DNA from: CAWHMS01 sp963830495
Lineage (GTDB): Bacteria; Actinomycetota; Actinomycetes; Propionibacteriales; Nocardioidaceae
Length of the DNA: 64,000 bases
Assembly: GCA_963830495.1 (NCBI GenBank)
Contig: CAWHMS010000002.1
Coordinates: forward strand, 310,001 to 374,000
Direction of reading: 5' to 3'
Numbering within the stretch: the first letter of the stretch is position 1; each line of letters starts with the position of its first letter. The notes under the pieces were generated by a model. That model was not told the origin of the DNA. It ran no database searches and saw only the letters and a program-made list of their open reading frames with translations. Below are positions 1-8,102 of the stretch, piece by piece. Made by a program: the position numbers and the translations under genes.

Positions 1-1033
1 GCAGCTCCGCCGCGAGCGCGGCCATCATCGCGTCGCGTCGGTCGCGGTACATCTCGGTGAAGTCCTTGATCTGGCTGCGCCAGTCGTGCTTGCTGAGGTA
101 GGCCTGCACGGCGTGCTGGCTGAACGTGGGCGGGCACAGGGTGGCCGACTCCTGCGCGAGCACGAGCTTCTCGCGTACCGCGTGCGGTGCCAGCGCCCAC
201 CCCACGCGGAACCCGGGAGCGAACGTCTTGGAGAAGGAACCCAGGTAGATGATGCGTTCGCTCTCCTGGGCGCGGATGGCCGGGATCGGGTCGCTGTCGA
301 ACCCGAGCAGGCCGTACGGGTTGTCCTCGACGACGAGCAGGTCCGCATCGCGACAGAGCTCCATGATGCGGGTACGGCGAGCGGCGGGCAGCGTCACGCC
401 GGCCGGGTTGTGGTGGTTGGGGATCGTGTAGAGGAACTTCGCGCGCCGGCCGGCGGCGTTGATCGACGCCAGGGCGTGCTCGAGCGCTTCGGGGACCAGG
501 CCGTCGTCGTCCATCGCGACGTGCACGACGTCGCACTCGTAGGCGGTGAACACCCCGAGCGCGCCGACGTAGCTCGGGGCCTCACAGATCACGACGTCGC
601 CGGGGTCGCAGAAGATCCGGGTCACCAGGTCGAGTGCCTGCTGGCTGCCGACGGTGACGACGACGTCGTCCGGGTGCGCGGAGATGCCCTCGAGCGCCAT
701 CACCTCGCAGATCTGCTCCCGCAGGTCCGGCTCACCCTGGCCGGAGCTGTACTGCATCGCAGCGGTCCCGCGCTCCCGCATCAGGGCGGCGACCGTGTCG
801 GCGACTGCGTCGATGGGCAGGCCGGAGATGTTCGGCATGCCTCCCGCGAGGGAGACCACCTCGGGCCGGCTCGCGACGGCGAAGAGAGCGCGGATCTCCG
901 ATGCCTTCATGCCCTGGGTACGAGTCGCGTAGGCGTCGACGTAGGAGTCGAGCCGGGTGTGCCGCGGCGCGGGACGCGCGGGCAGCCCCGGGACGGACGG
1001 TGGCGGAGGGGTGGACGACTCCATTGCTGACAT
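1..1033 (-). CDS. PLP-dependent aminotransferase (class I/II, 2-aminoadipate aminotransferase-like), 3' end cut by window edge
   Basis: Reading leftward from an ATG at 1033 the frame is open to the window edge, giving MSAMESSTPPPPSV and then an aminotransferase fold. Visible landmarks are VSLAGGMPNISGLP near the N terminus, the SSGQGEPDLR stretch, PNHHNPAGVTLP, and the PLP-lysine motif YLGSFSKTFAPGFRVGW. These are typical of class I/II transaminases of the LysN/MocR C-terminal type, which move an amino group between an amino acid and a 2-oxo acid in the cytoplasm. No helix-turn-helix domain precedes the enzyme, so it is not a full MocR regulator. A second in-frame ATG lies at 1024. The exact substrate cannot be told. 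A gene like this often sits next to parB in related genomes. Confidence 0.85.
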   Translation of the reverse strand, partial: MSAMESSTPPPPSVPGLPARPAPRHTRLDSYVDAYATRTQGMKASEIRALFAVASRPEVVSLAGGMPNISGLPIDAVADTVAALMRERGTAAMQYSSGQGEPDLREQICEVMALEGISAHPDDVVVTVGSQQALDLVTRIFCDPGDVVICEAPSYVGALGVFTAYECDVVHVAMDDDGLVPEALEHALASINAAGRRAKFLYTIPNHHNPAGVTLPAARRTRIMELCRDADLLVVEDNPYGLLGFDSDPIPAIRAQESERIIYLGSFSKTFAPGFRVGWALAPHAVREKLVLAQESATLCPPTFSQHAVQAYLSKHDWRSQIKDFTEMYRDRRDAMMAALAAEL

Positions 1034-1130
1034 TGTCACCCATGGCCCTCGCGCCGGGCGGACTACCATGCGAGCACGAGACGCGTGTCCGCACACCTGC
1101 TGGGCGGGCGCGCCGGCGAACGGAGAGCCG

Positions 1131-1301
1131 ATGGGTCGGGCAAGGGGGTTGTCGGCGCGTGCTGCCGCTGGCCTTGGCCTGCTGACCGCCGGTGCCGTGG
1201 CCGGGTTTGCCGTGGCGTTGCTGCGGCGCCGTCCACCCACGTCATACCGCGCCTCGCTGCGACAGCCGGCGCAGGCCGGCCGGCCGGTCGAAGGTCGCTG
1301 A
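1131..1301 (+). CDS. small single-pass membrane protein (hypothetical)
   Basis: A 56-residue open frame starts at ATG 1131 behind a cggagag purine run and ends 4 nt before the acetyltransferase start. Residues 8-29 form one hydrophobic helix (AAAGLGLLTAGAVAGFAVAL) followed by an RRR stop-transfer cluster, so a membrane anchor with the short tail inside the cell is plausible. I recognise no family. Tight coupling to the next gene suggests co-translation. It could also be a chance ORF in high-GC DNA, hence the modest confidence. Confidence 0.4.
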   Translation: MGRARGLSARAAAGLGLLTAGAVAGFAVALLRRRPPTSYRASLRQPAQAGRPVEGR

Positions 1302-1305
1302 AGGC

Positions 1306-1938
1306 ATGCCGCGCCGCATCGTGTCCCTGACCCTGGACAACGTGGAACTGCTGCCGGCTCCGTGTCGCGCCTGCGTGTTCTGGGAGCAGGGGATCGCGAG
1401 GGTGCCGGACGCCTCCGGCAAGGAGGACTGGCTCGCTCGCGTGCTGCTCGAGTGGGGCAGCTGCGGCCGAGTGGTCCTGGTCGACGGAGAGGTCGCGGGG
1501 TTCGCGCTGTACGCGCCCAGCATGTACGTCGCCGGCGAGCCGGGAGTCAGGGCCGGTGACGTCAGCGCCGACGCGGTCCAGCTGTTGACCGCGCGCATCA
1601 TGCCGGACCACGCCGCCGGCGGGTTGGGACGCGTCCTGGTCCAGGCGGTCGTCAAGGACGTGATGGGGCGACGCGACGTGCGCGCCATCGAGGCCTACGG
1701 CGACCTTCGCCCGGCCAAGGACGCGTGCGTGGTCCCCGCGCACTTCCTCACCGCGGTGGGCTTCAAGACGGTGCAGGCGCACCCGCGGTTCCCCCGGCTA
1801 CGGCTCGAGCTCCGCAGCGTCGCCACCTGGCGCGGCGAGCTGGAGGCGGCGCTGGAGCGATGGCTCGGCGCGATCCGCCCAGACAAGGGCACCGACCCGG
1901 TCGGCGTGAGTCCACTGACCGAGCCCAGCCACGAGTGA
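1306..1938 (+). CDS. GNAT-family N-acetyltransferase
   Basis: The 210-residue protein starts at ATG 1306, just after the stop of the small membrane ORF; a longer frame upstream exists but overlaps that ORF and has low-complexity sequence. The pattern VVLVDGEVAGFALYAP, followed by LLTARIMPDHAAGGLGRVLVQAVVKDV, is the beta4/beta5 plus acetyl-CoA pyrophosphate-loop layout of GNAT enzymes, with the Q/RxxGxG/A motif degenerate. A PCRACVFWE motif near residue 20 is common in the actinobacterial members of this group. The acceptor substrate is unknown. Its 3' end lies 5 nt from the convergent trxA stop. Confidence 0.75.
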   Translation: MPRRIVSLTLDNVELLPAPCRACVFWEQGIARVPDASGKEDWLARVLLEWGSCGRVVLVDGEVAGFALYAPSMYVAGEPGVRAGDVSADAVQLLTARIMPDHAAGGLGRVLVQAVVKDVMGRRDVRAIEAYGDLRPAKDACVVPAHFLTAVGFKTVQAHPRFPRLRLELRSVATWRGELEAALERWLGAIRPDKGTDPVGVSPLTEPSHE

Positions 1939-1943
1939 GCGTC

Positions 1944-2273
1944 TCAACCGCCGATGAACTCCGACAGGTCGTTGATGAGCGCGGCCTTGGGGCGAACGCC
2001 GACGATCGACTTGACCAGCTCTCCACCCTGGTAGACGTGGAGCGCAGGGATGCCAGTGACGCGGTAGTTGGCCGGGGTAACCGGGTTCTCGTCGACGTTC
2101 ATGGCGACGAACGAGATCTTGTCGCTGTGCTCTGTGGCGAGCTCCTCGAGCACTGGTGAGATCTGGCGGCACGGCCCGCACCAGGCCGCCCAGAAGTCCA
2201 CCAGGACGGGCTTGTCGGCGCCGAGCACCTTGGTCTGGAAGTCGGCGTCGGTGACGGCGGGCAGGTTGCTCAT
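1944..2273 (-). CDS. trxA: thioredoxin
   Basis: This 109-residue protein is a textbook thioredoxin: the redox motif WCGPC lies at residues 31-35 (catalytic C32 and C35), followed by the cis-proline segment VTGIPALHVYQGG. It reduces disulfides in cytoplasmic proteins and is itself recharged by thioredoxin reductase, whose gene lies immediately upstream on the same strand. The ATG at 2273 is preceded by an aggagatcc Shine-Dalgarno stretch. The trxB-trxA pair next to sigM matches Rv3913-Rv3914 of M. tuberculosis, where SigM-linked redox genes sit in the same order. Confidence 0.97.
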   Translation of the reverse strand: MSNLPAVTDADFQTKVLGADKPVLVDFWAAWCGPCRQISPVLEELATEHSDKISFVAMNVDENPVTPANYRVTGIPALHVYQGGELVKSIVGVRPKAALINDLSEFIGG

Positions 2274-2312
2274 CGGATCTCCTGGGGTGGGCGAGTGCGG
2301 TGGGGAGGGAGA

Positions 2313-3274
2313 CTAGCTGGCGACACCGACGGTCTCGGCGTCCTCGAGTGCGACGAGGTACCGTTCGGCGTCGAGTGCGGCCGCGCAGCCGGTGCCGGCG
2401 GCCGTGACCGCCTGCCGGTAGGTGTGGTCGACCAGGTCGCCGCTGGCGAACACGCCGGGCAGGTTCGTCAGCGTCGAGCTCCCCTGCACCAGCACGTAGC
2501 CCGCGTCGTCGAGGTCGACCTGACCGCGGATCAGCTCCGAGCGCGGGTCGTGACCGACGGCGATGAACAACCCGGTCGCCGCGATCGTCCGGGTCTGGCC
2601 CGTCCGGACGTCACGCACGACGACACCCTCGAGCTTGTCGTCGCCGAGGAGGTCTGCGACCTCGCTGTTCCAGGCGAACTCGATCTTTTCGTTGGCCATG
2701 GCCCGGTCGGCCATGATCTTGCTGGCCCGCAGCTCGTCGCGGCGGTGGACCACCGTGACCTTGGCTGCGAAGCGGGTGAGGAACGTCGCCTCCTCCATCG
2801 CCGAGTCGCCGCCACCGACCACGACGATCTGCTGGTCGCGGAAGAAGAAGCCGTCGCAGGTGGCACACCAGCTGACGCCGTGGCCGGACAGCGCGTCCTC
2901 CTTGGCGATCCCGAGCTTCGGTAGCCGGACCCCATCGCCAGGATGACCGACATGGCGCGGTACGGCGTACCCGAGGAGTCGATGACCGTCTTGATCTCGC
3001 CGGTGAGGTCGACGTCGGTCACGTCGTCGCTGACGAGCTCGGCGCCGAACTTCTCGGCCTGCTTGCGCAGGGCGTCCATCAGGGCCGGCCCCATGATGCC
3101 GTCAGGGAAGCCGGGGAAGTTCTCGACGTCAGTCGTGGTCATGAGCGCTCCCCCGGCGGTCACGGAGCCCTCGAACACCAGCGGGTGCAGGTTGGCACGC
3201 GCGGCGTAGATCGCGGCGGTGTAGCCGGCCGGGCCGGAGCCGATGATGATGACGTTGCGGACGTCCGACGACAC
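2313..3274 (-). CDS. trxB: thioredoxin reductase, interrupted by a one-base frameshift in this sequence
   Basis: Restoring one base gives a 320-residue NADPH- and FAD-dependent thioredoxin reductase of normal length. The first part, starting at GTG 3274 behind aggagaac, has the FAD motif IIGSGPAGYTAA and runs to ILAMGSGYR. The second part, in the next frame, has the redox motif CATC in WCATCDGFF, the NADPH motif VVGGGDSAMEEA and the C-terminal FAD motif ending in AAALDAERYL. The shift falls at about 2919, where TACCG is followed directly by AAGCTCGGG; one nucleotide is missing. The enzyme is normally essential or nearly so, making a sequencing error likelier than a true null. It lies in the sigM redox cluster. 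Confidence 0.9.
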
Positions 3275-3418
3275 GTTCTCCTCGATTCGTCGTCTGCGAC
3301 CAGGTGGTCGGGGTTTGGGCGGGCGCCGGTCCGAGTCGACTGGGGCGCCCAAGTCCTAGAACCGATCTTAAGGCCCGTTCATTCCTCTGGACTCATGCCC
3401 CGGCCGGAGGACCCCCGC

Positions 3419-4189
3419 TCAGAGCTTGCCGCGGTAGATGACCGCGCCGGACCTGCAGTCGAGGAGTCGGTAGGTGCCCTGGGCCTCGTCGACGAGCAGC
3501 AGGCTGAGCTCCGATCCCGCGCCGTACTGGGTGATCCGCACGTCGTCGGGCTGCGTGTCCGCCACGAGGGCGCAGTCGCCGCGGGGGGTGCGGGCGGACA
3601 GCCCGCCGGTGGCGAACTCCCGGGCGAGCCGGTCGAGCTGCTCGGGGTTGATCCGCTGGGGGCCGGCCGCCAGGTTGTCTGCGTCCGTCGACTCGGTGGG
3701 CGTCGACTCGGCGGCCTCCGCATCGCCCTGTTCGAGCTGCGTGCGGTCGCGAGCGTCTCCGGCACCACCAGCGTCAGAGCTGGAGCCCTCCTCGCGCAGT
3801 ACGCCGGCGGCGGCCCCCACCACCACGACGGCGGCAGCAGCGGCGCCAGCCAGGAGCACCCACCGCGACGTCCGCGACCGAGTCGGGCTCTCACTCCGCT
3901 CACCCGTGTCGTGGTCGCGCCGGTCGGCAAGCGAGGGTACGTCGGCGGCGCGCTCCGCTGCGGCGCGAGCCAGCGCTTGCTGCACCGACGTCGCTACCGG
4001 TGCGGGGATGGGCACCTCGGTGCCGCCCTCGGCCGCCAGCAGTTCCGAGACGGCGTCGAGCTGGGCGAGCACCTGGCGGCACTCCGCGCAGCCAGCGACG
4101 TGAGCGCGCACCTCGACGGCCTGGGCTGCGTCGAGCAGGTCCTCGCGCAGCTCGGCGAGAGTCTCGGTGGTCGGATGGTCCATGTTCAC
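3419..4189 (-). CDS. anti-sigma factor with zinc-finger domain and one membrane segment
   Basis: The 256-residue protein begins with a ZAS-type anti-sigma domain: H30-x3-C34-x2-C37 (HVAGCAECRQ) is the usual zinc-binding signature. A single transmembrane helix follows at about residues 108-131 (VLLAGAAAAAVVVVGAAAGVL), then an acidic, Ser/Thr-rich linker and a folded outer domain ending in CRSGAVIYRGKL. By family precedent it holds the neighbouring SigM-like factor at the membrane and releases it on an envelope or redox signal. Its ATG overlaps the sigma factor stop by four bases (ATGA), so the two are co-translated. It corresponds in position to Rv3912. Confidence 0.85.
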   Translation of the reverse strand: MNMDHPTTETLAELREDLLDAAQAVEVRAHVAGCAECRQVLAQLDAVSELLAAEGGTEVPIPAPVATSVQQALARAAAERAADVPSLADRRDHDTGERSESPTRSRTSRWVLLAGAAAAAVVVVGAAAGVLREEGSSSDAGGAGDARDRTQLEQGDAEAAESTPTESTDADNLAAGPQRINPEQLDRLAREFATGGLSARTPRGDCALVADTQPDDVRITQYGAGSELSLLLVDEAQGTYRLLDCRSGAVIYRGKL

Positions 4190-4836
4190 GCGGTGCCTCG
4201 ATGGTCGGGTGACTCGCTGTCTTCGGGCGATCGGGACCCTGGTTGGACGTCGGCGGTCGCGGTCGGGTTCCGCGCGTACTGGCGCAGCAGCGGCACCAGC
4301 CGGGCCCGGCCCCGTGAGCAGCGGCTCTTGACGGTGCCGGGTGCACAGCCGAGCATCTCCGCGGTCTCCTCGACCGAGTAGCCCTCCATGTCGACCAGCA
4401 CGAGCGCGGCGCGCTGGTCCGGGCTGAGCTGTGCCAACGCTGCCAGGACGTCGGCTCGTCGCTCGCTGACCTGGGTCGTGTCCGCCGGATCAGTCCGGTC
4501 GGCAAGCCCGGGGTGCCGGTCCACGTCGTCGCCGGGCAGGGGCTGGGTCGGCTTGGCGGTACGACGCCGGAGAAGGTCGAGGCACGCGTTGACGACGATG
4601 CGGTGCAGCCAGGTGGTGACCTGGGCGTCACCGCGATACGAGGCGGCCCGTCGAAACGCCGAGACGAGGGCCTCCTGGAGCGCGTCGCCGGCGTCGTCGG
4701 GGTTGCCGGTCGTGCGCAGGGCTACCGCCCACAGTCGATGCTGGTGCCGCGCGACGAGCTGCCCGAACGCATCCGGGTCGCCCCCGAGGTGTGCCGAGAG
4801 CAGCGCCTGGTCGTCGGGGTCGGGTGGGAGGGTCAC
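4186..4836 (-). CDS. sigM: ECF-family RNA polymerase sigma factor SigM
   Basis: The 216-residue protein has the two ECF sigma domains. Region 2 is seen as FGQLVARHQHRLWAVALR and DAGDALQEALVSAFRRAASYRGDAQVTTWLHRIVVNACLD; region 4 as LSPDQRAALVLVDMEGYSVEETAEMLGCAPGTVKSRCSRGRARL, the DNA-binding helix-turn-helix for the -35 element. It directs RNA polymerase to stress promoters, probably those of envelope and thiol-redox genes given its neighbours. Its start overlaps the pseudokinase stop (ATGA) and its stop overlaps the anti-sigma start. The name rests on position between the MurJ cluster and trxB as in Rv3911. Confidence 0.9.
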   Translation of the reverse strand: MTLPPDPDDQALLSAHLGGDPDAFGQLVARHQHRLWAVALRTTGNPDDAGDALQEALVSAFRRAASYRGDAQVTTWLHRIVVNACLDLLRRRTAKPTQPLPGDDVDRHPGLADRTDPADTTQVSERRADVLAALAQLSPDQRAALVLVDMEGYSVEETAEMLGCAPGTVKSRCSRGRARLVPLLRQYARNPTATADVQPGSRSPEDSESPDHRGTA

Positions 4837-6377
4837 CCCCGGACCTCGACGTCGGCGATCCGACCACGGAAAGTGTCGGGGGTCTCCGGTGGCAGTTTGG
4901 TCAGCCAGAGCAGCAGGAAGCGGGTGCGGACAGGCTCGTCGAGGCCGAAGGTGGCCGTCGTACCCGCATCCACGATCTCGTCGACCAGCGTGAAGTCGTC
5001 GGCCGAACCGGACGGCGGCGTCGCCGCTGCCTCAGGGGCAGACCGGAGCTGCAGATCGGTCCCCTCGCCCTGGAGGGTCACGTCAACCTCGCTCACCGAA
5101 CGTGTCTGCCCCAGGTCGAGCACCAAGCCGACGCCGGACTTCAGGCCTCCGAGCCGGGGGTCGTTGTCGTAGCGGAGGGTCTCCCAGGCGGTGCTGTCGT
5201 CGCCGTCGATCGCCAGCGGGGCGAGCTCGGGATTCTCGTCGCCGGAGCCGGGCGGCGGGTCGAAGTCCTGGGCGCCCTCGACCGGCATCGGTTCGAGCGT
5301 CGTCGGGCTGGCGCTGCCGCCGGGCGACGTCGGCGAGGCGTCCGACTCCTCGGCCGGCGGCTGCGCGACCTGCTGGCCGACCATGTAGGCCAGCAACATC
5401 GCGCCGACCACCAGGACTGCGATGACGCTCCACAGCAGTGTGCGACCGAGCGAGGAGGGTCTCATGCCAGCACCAGACCCGTTGTACGTCGGCTGAACCA
5501 CGGGCTGATCGTCGCCGGGGAGGATTGCCGGTGGTGCCGGTGGCGCAGCGAACGGCTCGCCGGACAGGGCTCTCGGCTCGATATGGCCACCGGTGGCGCC
5601 GTTGTACCCGTCGTCGGTGAGGATTGCGGTCAGGGCCTCGCGAACCTCTGTCACGGAGGTCATCCGGTCGCCGTACTTCGAGTTGTCGCTGAGGATCCGG
5701 TCACAGATGGCATCGAGCGGGCGCGGCACCCCCGCGCGCACCTGCCGCGGCCGCATCAGCCTGCCGTGCTCCAGCGGCGCCGTGGGCAGTCCGGTCTGCT
5801 CGGCGCCCGGCCACCGCGTCGTCAGGCAGGCGTACAGCAGCCGGCCCAGGTCGTAGGCGTCCGCCGCATGCGGGTCGTCGTCGCTGGCCGGGGCGTCTCG
5901 CAGCGCGGCGAAGGTGCCGAGCCCGATGACCTTGACGCCGCTGCTCTTGGTGAGGACGACGGTGTCGGGAGCCAGCCGTCGGTGAGACAGCCCGATGCGG
6001 TGGGCGTTGGCGATCGCGGCGGAGACCTCGCGGATGACCCAGGCCGCCCGCCGCGCGGGGAGGGGTCCCTCGGCCAGCATCACGTCGAGCGACTGCCCGC
6101 TGGCCCATTCACGCACGACGTAGCAGAGGTCACCGTCATCGACCGCGTCCAGCACCTGGAGGATGCGGGGATCCGCCACGCGGGAGGCGCGCTTGGCGGC
6201 GGCGAGGAGGTCGGCGGCGTACGGCGACGACGAAGGCAGGATCTGCAGCACCACCGAGCGCGCCAGGATGCGGTCGCGCGCCCGCCAGGAGTTGGAGTCG
6301 CCCTCCTCGGCCAGCAGATCCTCGACGACGTAGCGCTCCGCAAGCACCGTGCCGGGCTCCACGAGGTGAGCTCCCAC
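4833..6377 (-). CDS. membrane-anchored Ser/Thr pseudokinase with extracellular jelly-roll-like domain (MviN partner)
   Basis: The 514-residue protein has a kinase-like domain (residues 1-255), a linker, one transmembrane helix (about 314-333) and an outer beta-rich domain (about 375-514). The catalytic residues are missing: the VAIK lysine is Q45 in VVLQIL, the HRD aspartate is R134 in SHRRLAPDT, and the DFG motif reads GLG at 152-154, so it should not phosphorylate. In M. tuberculosis a pseudokinase and jelly-roll domain are fused to the C terminus of the lipid II flippase MviN (Rv3910), where PknB phosphorylation recruits FhaA. Here the same module is a separate gene next to murJ, with 84 bp between them and overlapping sigM. 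A role as a phospho-controlled brake on MurJ is inference. Confidence 0.8.
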   Translation of the reverse strand: MGAHLVEPGTVLAERYVVEDLLAEEGDSNSWRARDRILARSVVLQILPSSSPYAADLLAAAKRASRVADPRILQVLDAVDDGDLCYVVREWASGQSLDVMLAEGPLPARRAAWVIREVSAAIANAHRIGLSHRRLAPDTVVLTKSSGVKVIGLGTFAALRDAPASDDDPHAADAYDLGRLLYACLTTRWPGAEQTGLPTAPLEHGRLMRPRQVRAGVPRPLDAICDRILSDNSKYGDRMTSVTEVREALTAILTDDGYNGATGGHIEPRALSGEPFAAPPAPPAILPGDDQPVVQPTYNGSGAGMRPSSLGRTLLWSVIAVLVVGAMLLAYMVGQQVAQPPAEESDASPTSPGGSASPTTLEPMPVEGAQDFDPPPGSGDENPELAPLAIDGDDSTAWETLRYDNDPRLGGLKSGVGLVLDLGQTRSVSEVDVTLQGEGTDLQLRSAPEAAATPPSGSADDFTLVDEIVDAGTTATFGLDEPVRTRFLLLWLTKLPPETPDTFRGRIADVEVRG

Positions 6378-6461
6378 GGTCCTCCTGCCCCTCTTCTGGC
6401 CGTCCGGCGGTCTGATCGCACCTCACATGGTAGGCGTTGGCCGGGGCCTCCCCGAGCAGGC

Positions 6462-8102
6462 TCAGGCCCGACGTAGCCGCGAGGTGACGACAGAGGTGAT
6501 CCGGCCGACCTCGGTGAGGTTCAACACGCGGGCGGCGAGCACGTAGACGACGCCGCCGACGACGCCGCCGACCAGGAGCACGACCAGTGAGTCCGCCTTG
6601 CCGTCGACGTCGAACCCGGCCCGGTCCAGACCCAGGACTGCCAGCCACGCGAGCACCGCTGTCGGGGCAGCCGCGAGGAGCGCGCGCAGCACGAACCAGA
6701 CGAGCGGACGGGCCGCCAGACCACCCAGCCGCCTCGAGAGCACGCCGAACGAGAGAAGCCCGCCGACGAGGTACGCGCCCCCATAGGCCAGGGCCAGCGC
6801 GGGGGCCACGTCGTCGGGATCGACGATCATCGTCAGACCGATCGCGAGGGCGATGTTGACCGAGGCGACCACGCACTGGATGAAGAACGGGACCCGGGTG
6901 TCCTCGAGGGCGTAGAAGCCGCGCAGCACGAGGTAGTGGACGCTGAACATCACCACACCAGGGGCGAAGGCGATCAGGGTGATGCCGAGGGACCCGGTCT
7001 CGGCGGTTGCCTGGCCCCAGCTGAACAGCACGGTGGCCAGCGCCGGGCCCAGCACCACCAGGGCGACCGCGAACGGGATCATCAACGCCAGCACCAGACG
7101 CAACGTGTCGACCAGTTCGGCCGAGACCTCGGAGAAGAGGCCGTCGGAGGCCAGCCGGGACAGCAGCGGCACCACGGCGGTCGCGAGCGACACGGTGATG
7201 ATGGCGTGCGGCACTTGGGTCAGCAGGAAGGCGGTGGCGTAGACGGAGTAGCCGGCGGCGTCGGCCTCCTGGGCGGTGGCGTCGGTGGCACGCTGCACCA
7301 TGACGAAGAAGGCGACCTGGTTGACGATCACGAAGCCGATCGTCCAGGCGGCCAGCCGCATGGTGTGGCCGAGACCGGTTCCGCGGAAGTCGAAGCGGGG
7401 TTTGATCCGGAACCCTGTCGCCCGGATGAAGGGCAGCAGGACGGCGGCCTGGGCAACGATGCCGAGGGTCGACCCGAGGCCGAGCAACAGCTCCTGCGAG
7501 GAGGTGTATCCGCCGGTGGCGGGCACTCCGGCGTACACGATCAGGTAGGTCACGATGGTCGCGATCGCGATCAGGTTGTTGAGGATCGGCGCCCACATCA
7601 TCGGACCGAACCGGCCGCGCGCGTTGAGGATCTGGCCGAACAGCACGAAGACGCCGTAGAAGAAGATCTGCGGCAGGCACCAGCGAGCGAAGGTGATCAG
7701 TGAGTCACGCTCGGCAGCGAGCGCCGGGTCGGTGAAGAAGCTGTCGGCGGCCAGCAGCCGCAGCACCCATGGGGCGAGGATGACCAGGATCGCCGTCGAC
7801 CCGGCCAGCACGAGCACCCCGAGCGTGATGATCCGGTTGGCGTAGGCGTCGCCGCCGTCCGGCTGCTTGAGCGCGCGTACCAGCTGCGGCACCAGGACGG
7901 AGTTGAAGACGCCTCCGGCGACGAGGATGTAGAGGCTGGTCGGGATCGTGTTGGCCACGTTGAAGACGTCGGCATGCAGGCCGAGCCCGATCGCGGCCGC
8001 GAGCAGCGCGGCTCGGACGAAGCCCGTGAGCCGGGACACCACCGTCCCGGCAGCCATGACCGCACTGGCCGAGAGGACGGTCGGGTAGGTGGGCTGGCTC
8101 AC
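6462..8102 (-). CDS. murJ: lipid II flippase MurJ (MviN)
   Basis: The 546-residue protein is almost entirely membrane helices and carries the MurJ hallmarks: SRLTGFVRAALLAAAIGLG at the N terminus, VFNVANTIPTSLYILVAGG, and FARWCLPQIFFYGVFVLFGQILNARG. It flips the peptidoglycan precursor lipid II across the cytoplasmic membrane for use by PonA and other synthases. Unlike mycobacterial MviN, it ends after the membrane domain (RVLNLTEVGRITSVVTSRLRRA) with no pseudokinase tail; that module is the next gene. Its ATG overlaps the stop of the DUF6049 gene (ATGA at 8099-8102), so the cluster is a tight operon. Confidence 0.95.
   Translation of the reverse strand: MSQPTYPTVLSASAVMAAGTVVSRLTGFVRAALLAAAIGLGLHADVFNVANTIPTSLYILVAGGVFNSVLVPQLVRALKQPDGGDAYANRIITLGVLVLAGSTAILVILAPWVLRLLAADSFFTDPALAAERDSLITFARWCLPQIFFYGVFVLFGQILNARGRFGPMMWAPILNNLIAIATIVTYLIVYAGVPATGGYTSSQELLLGLGSTLGIVAQAAVLLPFIRATGFRIKPRFDFRGTGLGHTMRLAAWTIGFVIVNQVAFFVMVQRATDATAQEADAAGYSVYATAFLLTQVPHAIITVSLATAVVPLLSRLASDGLFSEVSAELVDTLRLVLALMIPFAVALVVLGPALATVLFSWGQATAETGSLGITLIAFAPGVVMFSVHYLVLRGFYALEDTRVPFFIQCVVASVNIALAIGLTMIVDPDDVAPALALAYGGAYLVGGLLSFGVLSRRLGGLAARPLVWFVLRALLAAAPTAVLAWLAVLGLDRAGFDVDGKADSLVVLLVGGVVGGVVYVLAARVLNLTEVGRITSVVTSRLRRA

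Noticed and set aside
86..1030. 314-aa plus-strand frame over the aminotransferase
   Set aside because: Low-complexity Arg/Gly/Val translation opposite a clear aminotransferase gene; no motifs.
4186..4836. Alternative assignment of the sigma factor as a general SigE-type
   Set aside because: Synteny with Rv3911 and an adjacent zinc anti-sigma favour SigM, though ECF subtype cannot be proven from the sequence alone.
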